Source of the DNA: Halobellus limi
GTDB taxonomy: Archaea > Halobacteriota > Halobacteria > Halobacteriales > Haloferacaceae
DNA length: 64,000 bases
Assembly: GCF_004799685.1 (NCBI RefSeq)
Contig: NZ_CP031311.1
Span: 2,473,355-2,537,354 of the forward strand
Reading direction: 5' to 3'
In this document: positions 26,086 through 35,655 of the stretch, one piece after another
How positions within the stretch are numbered: position 1 is the stretch's first letter
Layout of the letters: every line of letters starts with the position of its first letter
The notes under the pieces: generated by a model
What the model saw: only the letters and a program-made list of their open reading frames with translations
Database searches by the model: none
Told to the model about the DNA's origin: nothing
Program-made: the position numbers and the translations under genes

Positions 26086-26589
26086 ATGGAGACGACGCGT
26101 CACTTCACCGCGACGGTCTACATCGTCGAGAGCGGGGCGGTCGCCCTGCACCGCCACGAGCGGCTCGGGATCCGCATCCCGCCGGGCGGTCACGTCGACC
26201 GCGACGAACTCCCCCACGAGGCCGGGCTGCGCGAGGTCCGCGAGGAGACCGGACTCGACGCCGAACTGCTCGACGGGACCCGAGAAATAGACGCCCCCGC
26301 GGGGCGCACGCTCCCGCGGCCGCGACACCAGATGCTCTACGACATCAACGTCCACGGCGACGGGGGCGTGGGCCACCAGCACATCGATCATATCTACTAC
26401 GCCCGGGTCGACTCCCGCGAGATCGATCCCGACGGCGACGACGAGGCCGATCCCGAGGTCTGGGCGTGGTACGACGAGTCGGACCTCCGGGCCAGCGACG
26501 TCGACCCCGACACGGTGCAGTTCTCGCTGGAGGCGATCGCGGCCGCGGAGGACGAAGCGTCCCCAGAAGAGGCCGCCGGGGACGGTTAG
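26086..26589 (+). CDS. Nudix hydrolase
   Basis: 167-residue enzyme with a perfect Nudix box at residues 35-57 (G-x5-E41-x7-R49-E50-V-x-E53-E54-x-G56-L). It hydrolyses a nucleoside diphosphate linked to another moiety; the substrate is unknown. The C-terminal half contains HQMLYDINVHGDGGVGHQHI and VWAWYDESDLR, suggesting the small ADP-ribose/NTP-type Nudix class. It converges with the minus-strand asparagine-synthase-like gene, and the two coding regions overlap by four bases at the stops. Confidence 0.9.
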   Translation: METTRHFTATVYIVESGAVALHRHERLGIRIPPGGHVDRDELPHEAGLREVREETGLDAELLDGTREIDAPAGRTLPRPRHQMLYDINVHGDGGVGHQHIDHIYYARVDSREIDPDGDDEADPEVWAWYDESDLRASDVDPDTVQFSLEAIAAAEDEASPEEAAGDG

Positions 26590-27851
26590 TCGCCGGAGCC
26601 GGATCCGCCCGTCTCGTCGTCGGGCGGCCGCACGGGACCGTCGCCGACGAGTTCGCGGACGTACCGCTCGACGTGGTCGTCCATCCGGCGTTTGAACCCC
26701 GCTCGCCGGGCCAGTCGGTCCAGTTCGCGGGAGACGTAGGTCCCGTACTGGACGGCTTTTTTGTCCGCGGTCCGGACCGACTCGGGAACCACGTCGCGGG
26801 CCGCCTCCCGGAGTGCGACCTTCCGCCGGCCGTCGTCCACGAGCAGGTGTTCCGGAAGCTCCAGCGCCGCCGCGACGACCTCGTCGTGCAGCAGCGGCGT
26901 GAGCGGTTCGACGCCCGCGGCGCGAAGGGCCACGACGTCGCGCTCGGCCTGCCCGGGAATCGTCGCCAGCGTCTCCCGACGCGCACCGCGGACGGTGTCG
27001 GCGTCGACGCGCGGATCGGTCGGTGCCTTCTCGACCTTGGCGTAGCCGCCGAACAGTTCGTCCGCGCCCTGCCCGAGCGCGAGGCGGTCGAAGCCGTCGG
27101 CGGCGGCACGCTCGCCGACGAGATAGAGCGGGAGCGCGATCGAGAGGTCCATCGGGTTCGTTCGACCGATCGAGGCGACGAGTTCCGGGACCGTCTCCCG
27201 GACGTCGTCGTGCGTGAGTTCGACGACGCGGAGGTCCCGATCCATCGCTTCGGCGGCGTCGCGGGCGGCGGCGACGTCGTGGCAGCCCTCGAAGCCGGCG
27301 ACGTAGCAGGGCGCATTCGGGATTCCGGCGGCGACGACTGCGGAGTCGACACCCCCGGAGAAGGCGACGGCGACGTCGTCGGAGTCGACAGTCTGGTCGT
27401 TTCCCAAAGCAGCCGCTCGCGTCCGATCGAGCACCGCGTCGCGGACCGCGCGGAGGGCCTCGCGGTCGTCGTCGTTCGGCCGCGGATCGGGCAGCGTCCA
27501 CGTCCGCTCCGCGTCGTCCGTGGCGGTCACAGCCGTCGCTGGCGGTGTGACCGCCCCCGCTGGGACGGCCACGGGGTCCGAAAGTGCCCGCGGGTCGAAC
27601 GCCCACGACGAGGGGGCGTCGGCCTCGACGAACAGCGGCCGACGGCCGAGAACGTCGCGGACGAGTCGGCCGTCGACGACGCCCGCGAACCCGGCGGTGC
27701 CGGGCAGCGGTTCGCCCGTTTCGATGGCGTTCCGGACGGTGGCCGGATCGACCCCGTCGACCTCCGTCGCCGGCCCGGCCCCGCCGGTCTTCGTCTCCGA
27801 GCCGACCTCGTCTCCCGTCTCCCGATCCGAGGGTCCGCCGTCGCGGGCCAT
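26586..27851 (-). CDS. Asparagine-synthase-like protein without glutaminase domain
   Basis: 421-residue PP-loop ATPase of the asparagine synthase family. The ATP pyrophosphatase motif VAVAFSGGVDSAVVAAG lies near residue 162. The family signatures ALGQGADELFGGY (about 262-274) and VRTADKKAVQYGTYVS (near 365) are intact. The N-terminus keeps only a remnant of the class-II amidotransferase domain (GFAGVVDGRLVRDVLGRRPL), and the catalytic Cys2 is absent, so it cannot use glutamine by that route. It probably uses ammonia or another amine donor (inference). It starts one base from the PHP gene stop (shared A). Exact product uncertain. Confidence 0.85.
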   Translation of the reverse strand: MARDGGPSDRETGDEVGSETKTGGAGPATEVDGVDPATVRNAIETGEPLPGTAGFAGVVDGRLVRDVLGRRPLFVEADAPSSWAFDPRALSDPVAVPAGAVTPPATAVTATDDAERTWTLPDPRPNDDDREALRAVRDAVLDRTRAAALGNDQTVDSDDVAVAFSGGVDSAVVAAGIPNAPCYVAGFEGCHDVAAARDAAEAMDRDLRVVELTHDDVRETVPELVASIGRTNPMDLSIALPLYLVGERAAADGFDRLALGQGADELFGGYAKVEKAPTDPRVDADTVRGARRETLATIPGQAERDVVALRAAGVEPLTPLLHDEVVAAALELPEHLLVDDGRRKVALREAARDVVPESVRTADKKAVQYGTYVSRELDRLARRAGFKRRMDDHVERYVRELVGDGPVRPPDDETGGSGSGD

Positions 27852-28534
27852 CACACGAGGTCCGAGACGGTGCGCTTGATCCGGCGCTTGACGCCGCCGC
27901 CGAACTGTCTGAAGGAGATCCGCCAGGGCGTTCGACTGCCGACGACGCTCGTTTTGCCTTCGACGATGGCGTCGAGGATCCCCTCGACGGAGCGGTCGTC
28001 GGTCCCCACTTCGGTGACGGCCTGGCCGACCATCTCGCCGATGTGGGCGTCGCTGCCGGCGGTCATCGGCAGCTTGCGGGCGGTCGCGAAGCGCTTGGCC
28101 TTCCGGTTGGCCCAGCCGGTGAACAGCCGCGAGTTGTACACCTCGATGGCGTCCGCGGCGGCGAGTTGATCGCGGCTGATGTGCGCGGCGACGCCGTGCC
28201 GCGAGGATTGAAACGGGTGCGGGACGACGGCGACGCCGCCCTGCTCGTGGATGCGGTCGAGCGTCTCGTCGTAGGAGAGGCCCGCGGGGACGAGTTCGTC
28301 GATGCCGAACGCGAGGATGTGCCCCGCCGCGGAGGTCACCTCCATCGCGGGAATCCCGACGAGGCCGTACTCGGGAGCCAGCTCCGCGGCCTCCAGGCTC
28401 GCGTCGATCTCGTCGTGGTCCGTGACCGCCAGCGCGTCGAGCCCGACCGCCTGCGCCTGCGCTAACAGCAGTTCGACGGGGTCGCGGCCGTCGTACGACA
28501 GCGACGAGTGCGCGTGCAGCTCGACCGATAGCAC
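27851..28534 (-). CDS. PHP-domain metal-dependent phosphoesterase
   Basis: 227-residue PHP-family hydrolase with the metal-ligand motifs in order: VELHAHSSLSYDG (residues 4-16), VTDHDEIDASL (about 38), VVPHPFQSSRHG (about 103) and TAGSDAHIGEMVG (about 158). A basic tail follows (GGGVKRRIKRTV). Related enzymes hydrolyse nucleotide or histidinol phosphates; the substrate here is unknown. It is first in a two-gene operon with the asparagine-synthase-like gene, which overlaps its stop by one base. Confidence 0.9.
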   Translation of the reverse strand: MLSVELHAHSSLSYDGRDPVELLLAQAQAVGLDALAVTDHDEIDASLEAAELAPEYGLVGIPAMEVTSAAGHILAFGIDELVPAGLSYDETLDRIHEQGGVAVVPHPFQSSRHGVAAHISRDQLAAADAIEVYNSRLFTGWANRKAKRFATARKLPMTAGSDAHIGEMVGQAVTEVGTDDRSVEGILDAIVEGKTSVVGSRTPWRISFRQFGGGVKRRIKRTVSDLV

Positions 28535-28553
28535 GGCCGGAGATAGTCGCCGA

Positions 28554-28563
28554 GATTAAAAAA
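28554..28563 (-). promoter_or_regulatory. TATA element for the PHP gene
   Basis: Minus-strand TTTTTTAATC is centred 24 bases before the ATG at 28534. It faces away from the purL promoter in the same 170-base intergenic region. Confidence 0.55.
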
Positions 28564-28671
28564 GCGACCCGATCCGGTCGTCGGTTCGACGCGGGAGGGC
28601 TCGACGCCGAACGACGATCCCCCGCCCGGCGCACCGGGGCGAGGAAAATACACGTCCGTGCACACAGAAAA

Positions 28672-28680
28672 GCATTAATC
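28672..28680 (+). promoter_or_regulatory. TATA element for purL
   Basis: GCATTAATC is centred 29 bases before the ATG at 28705, giving a leaderless purL transcript. Confidence 0.55.
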
Positions 28681-28704
28681 TGCCCTTCTTGAACAGGGAA
28701 GTGA

Positions 28705-30834
28705 ATGAGCCTGCCGGACTCTGATCGCGAACTCGTCACGGCCGAACTCGGGCGTGACCCCACCCCGACGGAAGCCGCGCTGTTCGAGAACCTCTGGAGC
28801 GAACACTGCGCGTACCGCTCGTCGCGACCCCTCCTCTCTGCGTTCTCCTCGGAGGGCGAGCAGGTCGTCGTCGGCCCCGGCGACGACGCCGCCGTCGTCC
28901 GTCTCCCCGACAACGACGGAACGTCCGATTCGGAGACGTACGTCACGATGGGGATCGAGAGCCACAACCACCCCTCGTACGTCGACCCCTACGACGGCGC
29001 GGCGACCGGCGTCGGCGGTATCGTCCGCGACACCCTGTCGATGGGCGCGTACCCGATCGCGCTGGCGGACAGCCTCTACTTCGGCGGCTTCGACCGCGAA
29101 CACACCCGCTACCTCCTCGACGGCGTCGTCGAGGGGATCGCTGACTACGGCAACGCCATCGGCGTTCCCACCGTGGGCGGCAGCGTCGAGTTCCACGACG
29201 ATTACGAGGGCAACCCGCTCGTGAACGTCGCCTGCGTCGGTCTCCTCGACGAGGAACGGCTCGTCACCGCCGAAGCGCAGGAGGCGGGCAACAAACTCGT
29301 GCTCGTCGGGAACGCGACCGGCCGCGACGGTCTCGGCGGCGCGTCCTTCGCCAGCGAGGACCTCGCGGAGGACGCCGAGACGGAGGACCGCCCGGCCGTC
29401 CAGGTCGGCGACCCCTACTCGGAGAAGCTGCTGATCGAGGCCAACGAGGACCTCATCGACGCCGGCCTGATCCAGTCCGCGCGCGACCTGGGCGCGGCCG
29501 GCCTCGGCGGCGCGTCCTCCGAACTCGTCGCGAAGGGCGGCTTCGGCGCGCGAATCGAACTCGACCGCGTCCACCAGCGCGAGCCGAACATGAACCCGCT
29601 GGAGATCGTCCTCGCCGAGTCGCAGGAACGGATGTGCTACGAGGTCCGGGCGGAGGACGTCGACGCCGTCGCCGAGATCGCAGAGCGATACGACCTCGGC
29701 TGCTCGGTCATCGGCGAGGTCACCGAGGGGAACTACGTCTGCACCTTCAGCGGTGAAACCGTCGTCGACGTCCCGCCGGAGTTCCTCGCGGACGGCGCGC
29801 CGATGAACGACCTCGACGCGGTCGAACCGACGCAGCCGGAACCCGACCGCCCCGACGTCGACGTCGAGTCCGCGTTCGAGGCGGTCGTGAGCGCGCCCAA
29901 CACGGCCTCGAAGCGGTGGGTCTACCGCCAGTACGACCACGAGGTCGGCGCGCGGACCGCGCTGCTGCCCGGCGACGACGCCGCGGTGCTCGCGGTCCGC
30001 GAGGCCGGGACGGGCCTCGCGATCTCCGCGGGGGCCGTCCCCGCCTGGACCGACTGCGCGCCCTACGACGGGGCCCGCGCCGTGGCTCTGGAGAACGCGA
30101 CGAACCTCGCCGCGAAGGGGGCGACGCCGCTGGCCGCGGTCGACTGCCTGAACGGCGGCAACCCCGAGAAGCCCGACGTCTACGGCGGCTTCAAGGCCAT
30201 CGTCGACGGTCTCGCCGATATGTGCCGGGACCTCTCGGTGCCGGTCGTCGGCGGGAACGTCTCGCTGTACAACGACTCCGTCGAGGGGCCGATCCCGCCG
30301 ACGCCGACGCTCGCGATGGTCGGCGCGAAGGACGGCTACGACGCCCCGCCGGCCGCGTTCGACGGCGAGGGGACGGTCCTCCTCGTCGGCGAGGGAAGCG
30401 ACGCGCTCGGCGGCTCGGAACTGCTCGCACAGGTGGGCGGCTCCGACCGGTTCCCGACGCTGCCCGAGGACGCCGGTAACGTCGTCGCCACGCTCGCGGA
30501 CGTCGCGGACGCCGACTCGACGCTCGCCGTCCACGACGTGAGCAGCGGCGGCCTCGCGGTGGCGCTCGCGGAGATGGTCACGGCCGAAGCAGGCGCGGAC
30601 GTCGCCGTCGACGACGCCGTGGCGCTCTTCGAGGAGACGCCCGGACGGGCGGTCGTCGAGACCACGGATCCGGCCGCGGTCGCGGCCGCGTTCGACGGCG
30701 TCGCACCGGTGACGACGCTGGGCGAGGCGACGGCCGACGGAACGCTGTCGCTCTCGGTCGACGGGACGAACCTCGCGGTCGACGCGGAAACGATCGCGTC
30801 GCTCCGGGACGTGCTCGCGGCGGAACTCGATTAG
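28705..30834 (+). CDS. purL: Phosphoribosylformylglycinamidine synthase subunit PurL
   Basis: 709-residue large subunit of FGAM synthase, the fourth step of purine synthesis (FGAR plus ATP plus ammonia from PurQ). Small-type PurL motifs are present: [15 protein letters not shown] with the catalytic His34, [20 protein letters not shown], and the second ATP-grasp-like half with [16 protein letters not shown] and [16 protein letters not shown]. The length agrees with standalone PurL, which works with PurS and PurQ (not in this window). It is monocistronic with its own promoter. Confidence 0.96.
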   Translation: MSLPDSDRELVTAELGRDPTPTEAALFENLWSEHCAYRSSRPLLSAFSSEGEQVVVGPGDDAAVVRLPDNDGTSDSETYVTMGIESHNHPSYVDPYDGAATGVGGIVRDTLSMGAYPIALADSLYFGGFDREHTRYLLDGVVEGIADYGNAIGVPTVGGSVEFHDDYEGNPLVNVACVGLLDEERLVTAEAQEAGNKLVLVGNATGRDGLGGASFASEDLAEDAETEDRPAVQVGDPYSEKLLIEANEDLIDAGLIQSARDLGAAGLGGASSELVAKGGFGARIELDRVHQREPNMNPLEIVLAESQERMCYEVRAEDVDAVAEIAERYDLGCSVIGEVTEGNYVCTFSGETVVDVPPEFLADGAPMNDLDAVEPTQPEPDRPDVDVESAFEAVVSAPNTASKRWVYRQYDHEVGARTALLPGDDAAVLAVREAGTGLAISAGAVPAWTDCAPYDGARAVALENATNLAAKGATPLAAVDCLNGGNPEKPDVYGGFKAIVDGLADMCRDLSVPVVGGNVSLYNDSVEGPIPPTPTLAMVGAKDGYDAPPAAFDGEGTVLLVGEGSDALGGSELLAQVGGSDRFPTLPEDAGNVVATLADVADADSTLAVHDVSSGGLAVALAEMVTAEAGADVAVDDAVALFEETPGRAVVETTDPAAVAAAFDGVAPVTTLGEATADGTLSLSVDGTNLAVDAETIASLRDVLAAELD

Positions 30835-30855
30835 ACCGGCGGGCGAATCCGGTTT

Positions 30856-31041
30856 TTACGCGAGGAACAGCGGAACGCCGAAGACGACGGCCAGGCCGAC
30901 GGCGAGGACGAGAAGCCCCGTCGTGACCCGGCTCATTCCGAACGCCTGCATCGGCGAGGTGACGCGGACGTCCACCAGTTCGCTCCCGTGGCTGTCGTCG
31001 TGTCCGTGATCGTCGTGTCCGTGGTCGTCGTGGTCGGCCAT
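30856..31041 (-). CDS. His-rich single-helix membrane peptide (DUF7550-like)
   Basis: 61-residue protein. Residues 1-20 are a repeated His/Asp block (MADHDDHGHDDHGHDDSHGS) able to bind divalent metal. Then comes RVTSPMQAFGMSRVTTGLLV and one membrane helix to the end. I recall such peptides as a haloarchaeal family (DUF7550); the label is unverified. A TATA element lies at about 31063-31072. It may be an accessory membrane subunit or a metal buffer; the function is unknown. Confidence 0.75.
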   Translation of the reverse strand: MADHDDHGHDDHGHDDSHGSELVDVRVTSPMQAFGMSRVTTGLLVLAVGLAVVFGVPLFLA

Positions 31042-31096
31042 ACGCGAGACGTGGACCACCGTCTACTAAAGTGCTCCCGAATCGGCGTCGGGGGCT

Positions 31097-31152
31097 GAGA
31101 CCGAACCAGCGACGCCTACCGATGGAGACCGAACCAGCCACACCTAATTGCC
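31097..31152. repeat. 28-bp direct tandem duplication before the GH13 gene
   Basis: Two copies of a 28-base unit beginning GAGACCGAACCAGC (31097-31124 and 31125-31152). The first 14 bases are identical, the rest diverged. The second copy contains CACCTAATTG, which is centred 26 bases before the glucosidase ATG and is the likely TATA element of that gene. Confidence 0.7.
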
Positions 31153-31171
31153 GTCGGCGTGTGGCGGGCGT

Positions 31172-33013
31172 ATGACCGATACGACGAGAAACGAGGGGGT
31201 CACGGAGTCCGACGAGGGAACGGGCGACGTGGAGACACTCCCGAACGGCGAGACGCGACGGTGGTGGAAGGAGGCGGTCGTCTACCAGATCTATCCCAGA
31301 TCCTTCAACGACAGCGACGGCGACGGCGTCGGCGACATCCCGGGCATCCGCCGAAAGGTGGAGTACCTCGACGACCTCGGCGTCGACGTCGTCTGGCTCA
31401 ACCCCGTCTACGAGTCGCCCAACGCCGACAACGGCTACGACATCTCGGATTACCGTGCGATTATGGACGAGTTCGGGACGATGGAAGACTGGGAGGCGCT
31501 CCTCGCGGATCTCCACGACCGAGACATCCGACTGGTGATGGATCTCGTCGTGAACCACACCTCCGACGAGCACGCGTGGTTCCGGTGGTCGCGGGAGTCG
31601 ACGGAGAGCGACTACCGCGACTGGTACTTCTGGCGCGAGGGAGAGGACGCCGAAGCCGTCCCGTGGGACGCCGAGGGCGGACCGGACGGGGAGGCCCCGC
31701 CGAACGACTGGGAGTCGTTCTTCGGCGGCCCCGCCTGGACCTACGACGAGGCGACCGGAGAGTGGTACCTCCACCTGTTCGACGAGAAGCAGCCGGATCT
31801 CGACTGGACGAACGAGCGGGTCCGCGAGGAGGTGTTCGACACGATGGCGTGGTGGCTCGAGAAGGGGATCGACGGGTTCCGGATGGACGTCATCAACCTC
31901 ATCTCGAAGCCCGAGGGCCTCCCGCCGACCGACACCGACCGGGGGATCGAAACGATCGACCGGGTGGCGGACGGGCCGCGGGTCCACGAGTACCTCCGCG
32001 AGATGCGCGAGGCCGTGCTCTCCCCGGACCTGCTGACGGTCGGCGAGATGGTCGGCGAGGAACTTCCGATGGCGGAGGCGCGGCAGTACGTCGGCCAGGG
32101 ACCCGATCGCGACGGCCTCTCGATGCTGTTTCACTTCGAGCATATGCTCTTAGACCGCGGCGAGGAGTTCTGGGAGACCAGCGAGTGGGAGCTGACCGAC
32201 CTGAAGGCCGTCTTCGACCGCTGGCAGGCGGGCCTCGCCGACGAGGGGTGGAACTCGCTGTACTTCGCCAACCACGACCAGCCGCGCTCGGTGTCTCGAT
32301 TCGGCGACGACGGCGAGTACCGTCGGGAGTCGGCGAAGCTGCTCGCGACCCTCCTTCACACGCTCCAGGGGACGCCCTACGTCTACCAGGGCGAGGAACT
32401 CGGGATGACGAACGTCCCCTTCGAGTCGCTCTCGGAGTTCCGCGACGTCGACACGCTCAACCCGGTCCGACGGGCGATCGAGCGCGGCGAGATCGACTCC
32501 TTCCAGAGCGTCGCCGAGGGCGTCCGCGCGAACAGCCGCGACAACGCCCGGACGCCGATGCAGTGGTCCGCGGAGACGAACGCCGGCTTCACCGACGGGG
32601 AGCCGTGGATCAAGGTGAACCCGAACCACGCGGAGATCAACGTCGCCGACGAGCGCGAGGATCCGGATTCGGTGTGGCACTACTACCGACGGCTGATCGA
32701 GTTACGGGACGAACGCGACGTGATGGCCTACGGCGACTACGACCCGTACCTGCGGGAGCACGAGGAGGTCTGGGCGTACACCCGAACGCTCGGCGAGGAG
32801 CGGTGGCTCGTCGTCCTCAACTTCTCCGGGACCGAAACGGAGTTCGAACTCCCGGCGGACGTCGTCGCCGACGCGGACCCGGAGGTCGTCATCGGGAACT
32901 ACGAGGCGGGTGAGACGGACCGGGAGCGAGCGGACGAGACGGCCCCGATCGGAGCGGCGGAGGCCGGCGAGTTCCGACTCCGACCGTGGGAGGCGCGCGT
33001 CTACGACCTGTAG
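31172..33013 (+). CDS. GH13 alpha-glucosidase / alpha-amylase family protein
   Basis: 613-residue glycoside hydrolase family 13 enzyme. The four conserved regions are present: [26 protein letters not shown] with the nucleophile Asp near residue 237, [10 protein letters not shown] with the acid/base Glu near 291, and [19 protein letters not shown]. The opening [20 protein letters not shown] and the overall length match oligo-1,6-glucosidase/alpha-glucosidase enzymes. No signal peptide is seen, so it is probably intracellular. The preferred linkage cannot be told. The start is at 31172; an in-frame ATG 24 bases upstream lies over the promoter. Confidence 0.92.
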   Translation: MTDTTRNEGVTESDEGTGDVETLPNGETRRWWKEAVVYQIYPRSFNDSDGDGVGDIPGIRRKVEYLDDLGVDVVWLNPVYESPNADNGYDISDYRAIMDEFGTMEDWEALLADLHDRDIRLVMDLVVNHTSDEHAWFRWSRESTESDYRDWYFWREGEDAEAVPWDAEGGPDGEAPPNDWESFFGGPAWTYDEATGEWYLHLFDEKQPDLDWTNERVREEVFDTMAWWLEKGIDGFRMDVINLISKPEGLPPTDTDRGIETIDRVADGPRVHEYLREMREAVLSPDLLTVGEMVGEELPMAEARQYVGQGPDRDGLSMLFHFEHMLLDRGEEFWETSEWELTDLKAVFDRWQAGLADEGWNSLYFANHDQPRSVSRFGDDGEYRRESAKLLATLLHTLQGTPYVYQGEELGMTNVPFESLSEFRDVDTLNPVRRAIERGEIDSFQSVAEGVRANSRDNARTPMQWSAETNAGFTDGEPWIKVNPNHAEINVADEREDPDSVWHYYRRLIELRDERDVMAYGDYDPYLREHEEVWAYTRTLGEERWLVVLNFSGTETEFELPADVVADADPEVVIGNYEAGETDRERADETAPIGAAEAGEFRLRPWEARVYDL

Positions 33014-33243
33014 GGTCGGCTATCGGGGGCTGTGGGGCGGACAGGCGACACGGGACCGTCGCGGCGCGGTGTGTCGCGCACCCGCTTTTCGCGCCGCGGT
33101 CGACGTCAAGTCACGGAGGACCTGGCCCCGCCTCGGTATATGAACCCTCGCGCCGAACCGGAGTCGGATCCAGTCCGCTGTCGAAAGGGGGGTGTCGCAG
33201 TCGAAACCATCAAGCGGTCCATCCCCGAAGGATTAGGTACCAA

Positions 33244-34056
33244 ATGCTCACGAAGCGGATCATCCCCTGCATCGACGTCGACCTCGACGACGACGGGAAC
33301 CCCGCCGTCTACACCGGCGTCAACTTCGAGGACCTGCAGTACACCGGCGACCCCGTCGAGATGGCCAAGCGGTACAACGAGGCCGGCGCCGACGAGTTCG
33401 TCTTCCTCGACATCACCGCCTCCGCGGCGGGCCGGGAGACGATGCTCGATACGGTCTCTCGCGTCGCCGACGAGGTGTTCATCCCGCTGACGGTCGGCGG
33501 CGGGATCAGGACGAAAGAGGACATCAAGGAGACGCTCCGGGCCGGCGCGGACAAGGTCTCGATCAACACCGCGGCGCTGGAGAACCCCGACCTGATCGAC
33601 GAGGGCGCACGCGCCTTCGGTTCGCAGTGCATCGTCATCTCCGTCGACGCGCGGCGACGCTTCGACGAGGCCGGCGAGTACTACGCCGAGGTCGACGGGG
33701 AGTCCTGCTGGTTCGAGTGCACCGTGAAGGGCGGCCGCGAGGGAACCGGGACCGACGTCGTCGAGTGGGCGAAGGAGGCGGAGTCCCGCGGGGCCGGCGA
33801 GCTGTTCGTCAACTCGATCGACGCCGACGGGACCAAAGACGGCTACGACATTCCGCTGACGAAGGCCGTCTGCGACACGGTCTCGACGCCCGTGATCGCC
33901 TCCTCGGGCTGTGGCGGCCCCGAGGATATGTACGAGGTGTTCACCGAGGCGGGCGCGGACGCCGGCCTCGCGGCGTCGATCTTCCACTTCGGCGACTACA
34001 GCATCCGGGAGACGAAAGAGTACCTCGACGAGCGTGGCGTCCCGGTTCGGCTGTAG
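33244..34056 (+). CDS. hisF: Imidazole glycerol phosphate synthase cyclase subunit HisF
   Basis: 270-residue (beta/alpha)8 barrel making imidazole glycerol phosphate and AICAR in histidine synthesis. The catalytic Asp11 ([14 protein letters not shown]) and the second Asp near residue 133 ([14 protein letters not shown]) are present. The phosphate-binding loops [14 protein letters not shown] and [17 protein letters not shown] are intact. The partner HisH is not in the window. The 3' end carries a 24-bp tandem duplication that includes the last codons and stop. Confidence 0.96.
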   Translation: MLTKRIIPCIDVDLDDDGNPAVYTGVNFEDLQYTGDPVEMAKRYNEAGADEFVFLDITASAAGRETMLDTVSRVADEVFIPLTVGGGIRTKEDIKETLRAGADKVSINTAALENPDLIDEGARAFGSQCIVISVDARRRFDEAGEYYAEVDGESCWFECTVKGGREGTGTDVVEWAKEAESRGAGELFVNSIDADGTKDGYDIPLTKAVCDTVSTPVIASSGCGGPEDMYEVFTEAGADAGLAASIFHFGDYSIRETKEYLDERGVPVRL

Positions 34057-34078
34057 CGTGGCGTCCCGGTTCGGCCGT
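34031..34078. repeat. 24-bp tandem duplication across the hisF stop codon
   Basis: The unit beginning AGCGTGGCGTCCCGGTTCGG occurs at 34031-34054 and again at 34055-34078 with a single change. A third degenerate start (AGCGTTCCG) is at 34079. The first copy encodes the last HisF residues; the hisF TAG is the final base of copy one plus the first two of copy two. Confidence 0.85.
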
Positions 34079-34131
34079 AGCGTTCCGATCCGGTCGGTGC
34101 GTAGCGCGGTGCCGGCCGCGGAAAACGTCGA

Positions 34132-34416
34132 TTACGCCGCGGCCTCGAACGCGGACGAGAAGTCCTCGACCATCGCCTGAACGTTACGAGAGGCCTCTTC
34201 GAGCGCGTCGAGGGGGTCGACGCCGGATTCGGTCTTGATCGAGAGGATCGGTTCGGTCTGTCCGCCCGACTGCTCGGGGTTCACGTCGTAGGTCGCCGCG
34301 GCGACGCCCTCGGTCTCCAAGAGCGCGCCCTTCATCACGTTCATGAACGTGTGATCCTCGCCTGCGACCTCGATGCGGAGTTCCTCCTCGGTCTTGTCGA
34401 TGACCCGCAGTTCCAT
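34132..34416 (-). CDS. rpoL: DNA-directed RNA polymerase subunit L
   Basis: 94-residue Rpb11/AC19-type subunit that pairs with RpoD in the assembly platform of archaeal RNA polymerase. It has the typical opening [20 protein letters not shown], then [20 protein letters not shown], and a C-terminal amphipathic helix ([20 protein letters not shown]). The length matches the family. It is convergent with hisF and lies downstream of the MBL gene on the same strand, with no overlap. Confidence 0.95.
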   Translation of the reverse strand: MELRVIDKTEEELRIEVAGEDHTFMNVMKGALLETEGVAAATYDVNPEQSGGQTEPILSIKTESGVDPLDALEEASRNVQAMVEDFSSAFEAAA

Positions 34417-34443
34417 ACTCTCCCCGTTACCGACGACGGCGTT

Positions 34444-35514
34444 TCAGTATTTCGTATTCGGGAACAGCGCCGAGACGTCGGGATCGCGGTCGATCAACCG
34501 ATAGACGGAGCCGTCGCGGTCGACCACGCCGGCGTGTTCGAGGTGGTCCAGGTGCGCGAACGCCTCGCCGGGACCGTGGAGGATGTGGATGTCCTCGAGT
34601 TCGCCGAAGAGGTGCGCGCTGACCGTCCACGCGTCCGCCGCGCCGTGTTCGCGGAGGGCGTCGACGACGCGTCGGGTGCGTTCGACGTGGTGTGCGCGGA
34701 TCACCCGCGCGCGCTCGGACGGCTCTTCGATCGGATCGCGGTGCCCCGGCCAGGCGTAGTCGAGATCGAGTCCGATGAGCCGATCGAGGCTCTCGACGTA
34801 CTGTTCGAGCGGCCGGTCCAGCCGGAGGTCCGCACCGCCGACGTTGGGGGTGTACTCGGGGAGGATCACGTCGCCGACGAAGGCCTCGAACCGCGGTTCG
34901 GCGGTCGGGCCGTCGCCGCCGGGACGCTCGGAGGCGTCACTGTCGCCGGGGCGCTCCGAGGGGGCACCGCCCCGGGCCGACGACGTCTCGAACGTGAACG
35001 CGACGTGCCCGGCCGCATGGCCCGGGAGGTGACACACCGTCAGTTCGCCGTCGCCGGCGGGGATCCGGTCGCCGTCGACGAGCGATTCGACCTCCGCCGG
35101 GTTGCCGGCCACCGAGTCGAACTCCGACTGCACCGCTTCGAGTTCCGCGCGCTTCCCGTCGGGGACGCCCCACTCGTCGAAGCGCCGCTCGCGCAGCGCA
35201 CGCAGATCGGCGGTCGCGTCCTCGTCGCCGGCGATCAGCGGGACGTCGGCCCCGTGGGCGTACACCGTGGCTCCCGAGCGCTCCTGGAGTTCGCCGGCGA
35301 GGCCGCTGTGGTCGGGATGCCAGTGCGTCAGGAGGATCTGATCGACGTCTCCGGGCGAGACGTCGGCCGCGGCGAGTCCGTCGAGCAGGTCCTCGCGGAC
35401 GTCGGACATCGAAATGCCGACGTCCACGAGCGTCGTCACGGCGCCGTCGACCAGGTACGCGTTGTTCCGCCCCTCGAAGACCGTGTTCCCGAGCGGAATG
35501 CGGGTGACGTCCAT
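34444..35514 (-). CDS. Metallo-beta-lactamase-fold hydrolase
   Basis: 356-residue MBL-fold protein. Metal ligands are in ILLTHWHPDHSGLAGEL (HxHxDH, about residue 61), HLPGHAAGHVAF (about 162) and YAWPGHRDPI (about 268). A Gly/Pro/Glu low-complexity insert (about 178-205) interrupts the domain. A C-terminal winged-helix-like segment (HLDHLEHAGVVDRDGSVYRL) resembles the lactamase-B-associated helix domain of LACTB2-like enzymes. Substrate unknown; hydrolysis of a thioester or RNA-like ester is plausible. A TATA element (minus CTCATAATC, 35535-35543) precedes the start by 25 bases. Confidence 0.88.
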   Translation of the reverse strand: MDVTRIPLGNTVFEGRNNAYLVDGAVTTLVDVGISMSDVREDLLDGLAAADVSPGDVDQILLTHWHPDHSGLAGELQERSGATVYAHGADVPLIAGDEDATADLRALRERRFDEWGVPDGKRAELEAVQSEFDSVAGNPAEVESLVDGDRIPAGDGELTVCHLPGHAAGHVAFTFETSSARGGAPSERPGDSDASERPGGDGPTAEPRFEAFVGDVILPEYTPNVGGADLRLDRPLEQYVESLDRLIGLDLDYAWPGHRDPIEEPSERARVIRAHHVERTRRVVDALREHGAADAWTVSAHLFGELEDIHILHGPGEAFAHLDHLEHAGVVDRDGSVYRLIDRDPDVSALFPNTKY

Positions 35515-35655
35515 ACGGCGAGAGTCGGGCGAACGATTATGAGAGTTACCATAGCGGCGGTCCGTCAGCGCATCTCGTCCTCGGCGAACCGAGCGGGGTC
35601 CCCTCTCAGGGTCGGTACATTCAATTCGGTCGCTGTCGAACCGCGCGGACAGGGG

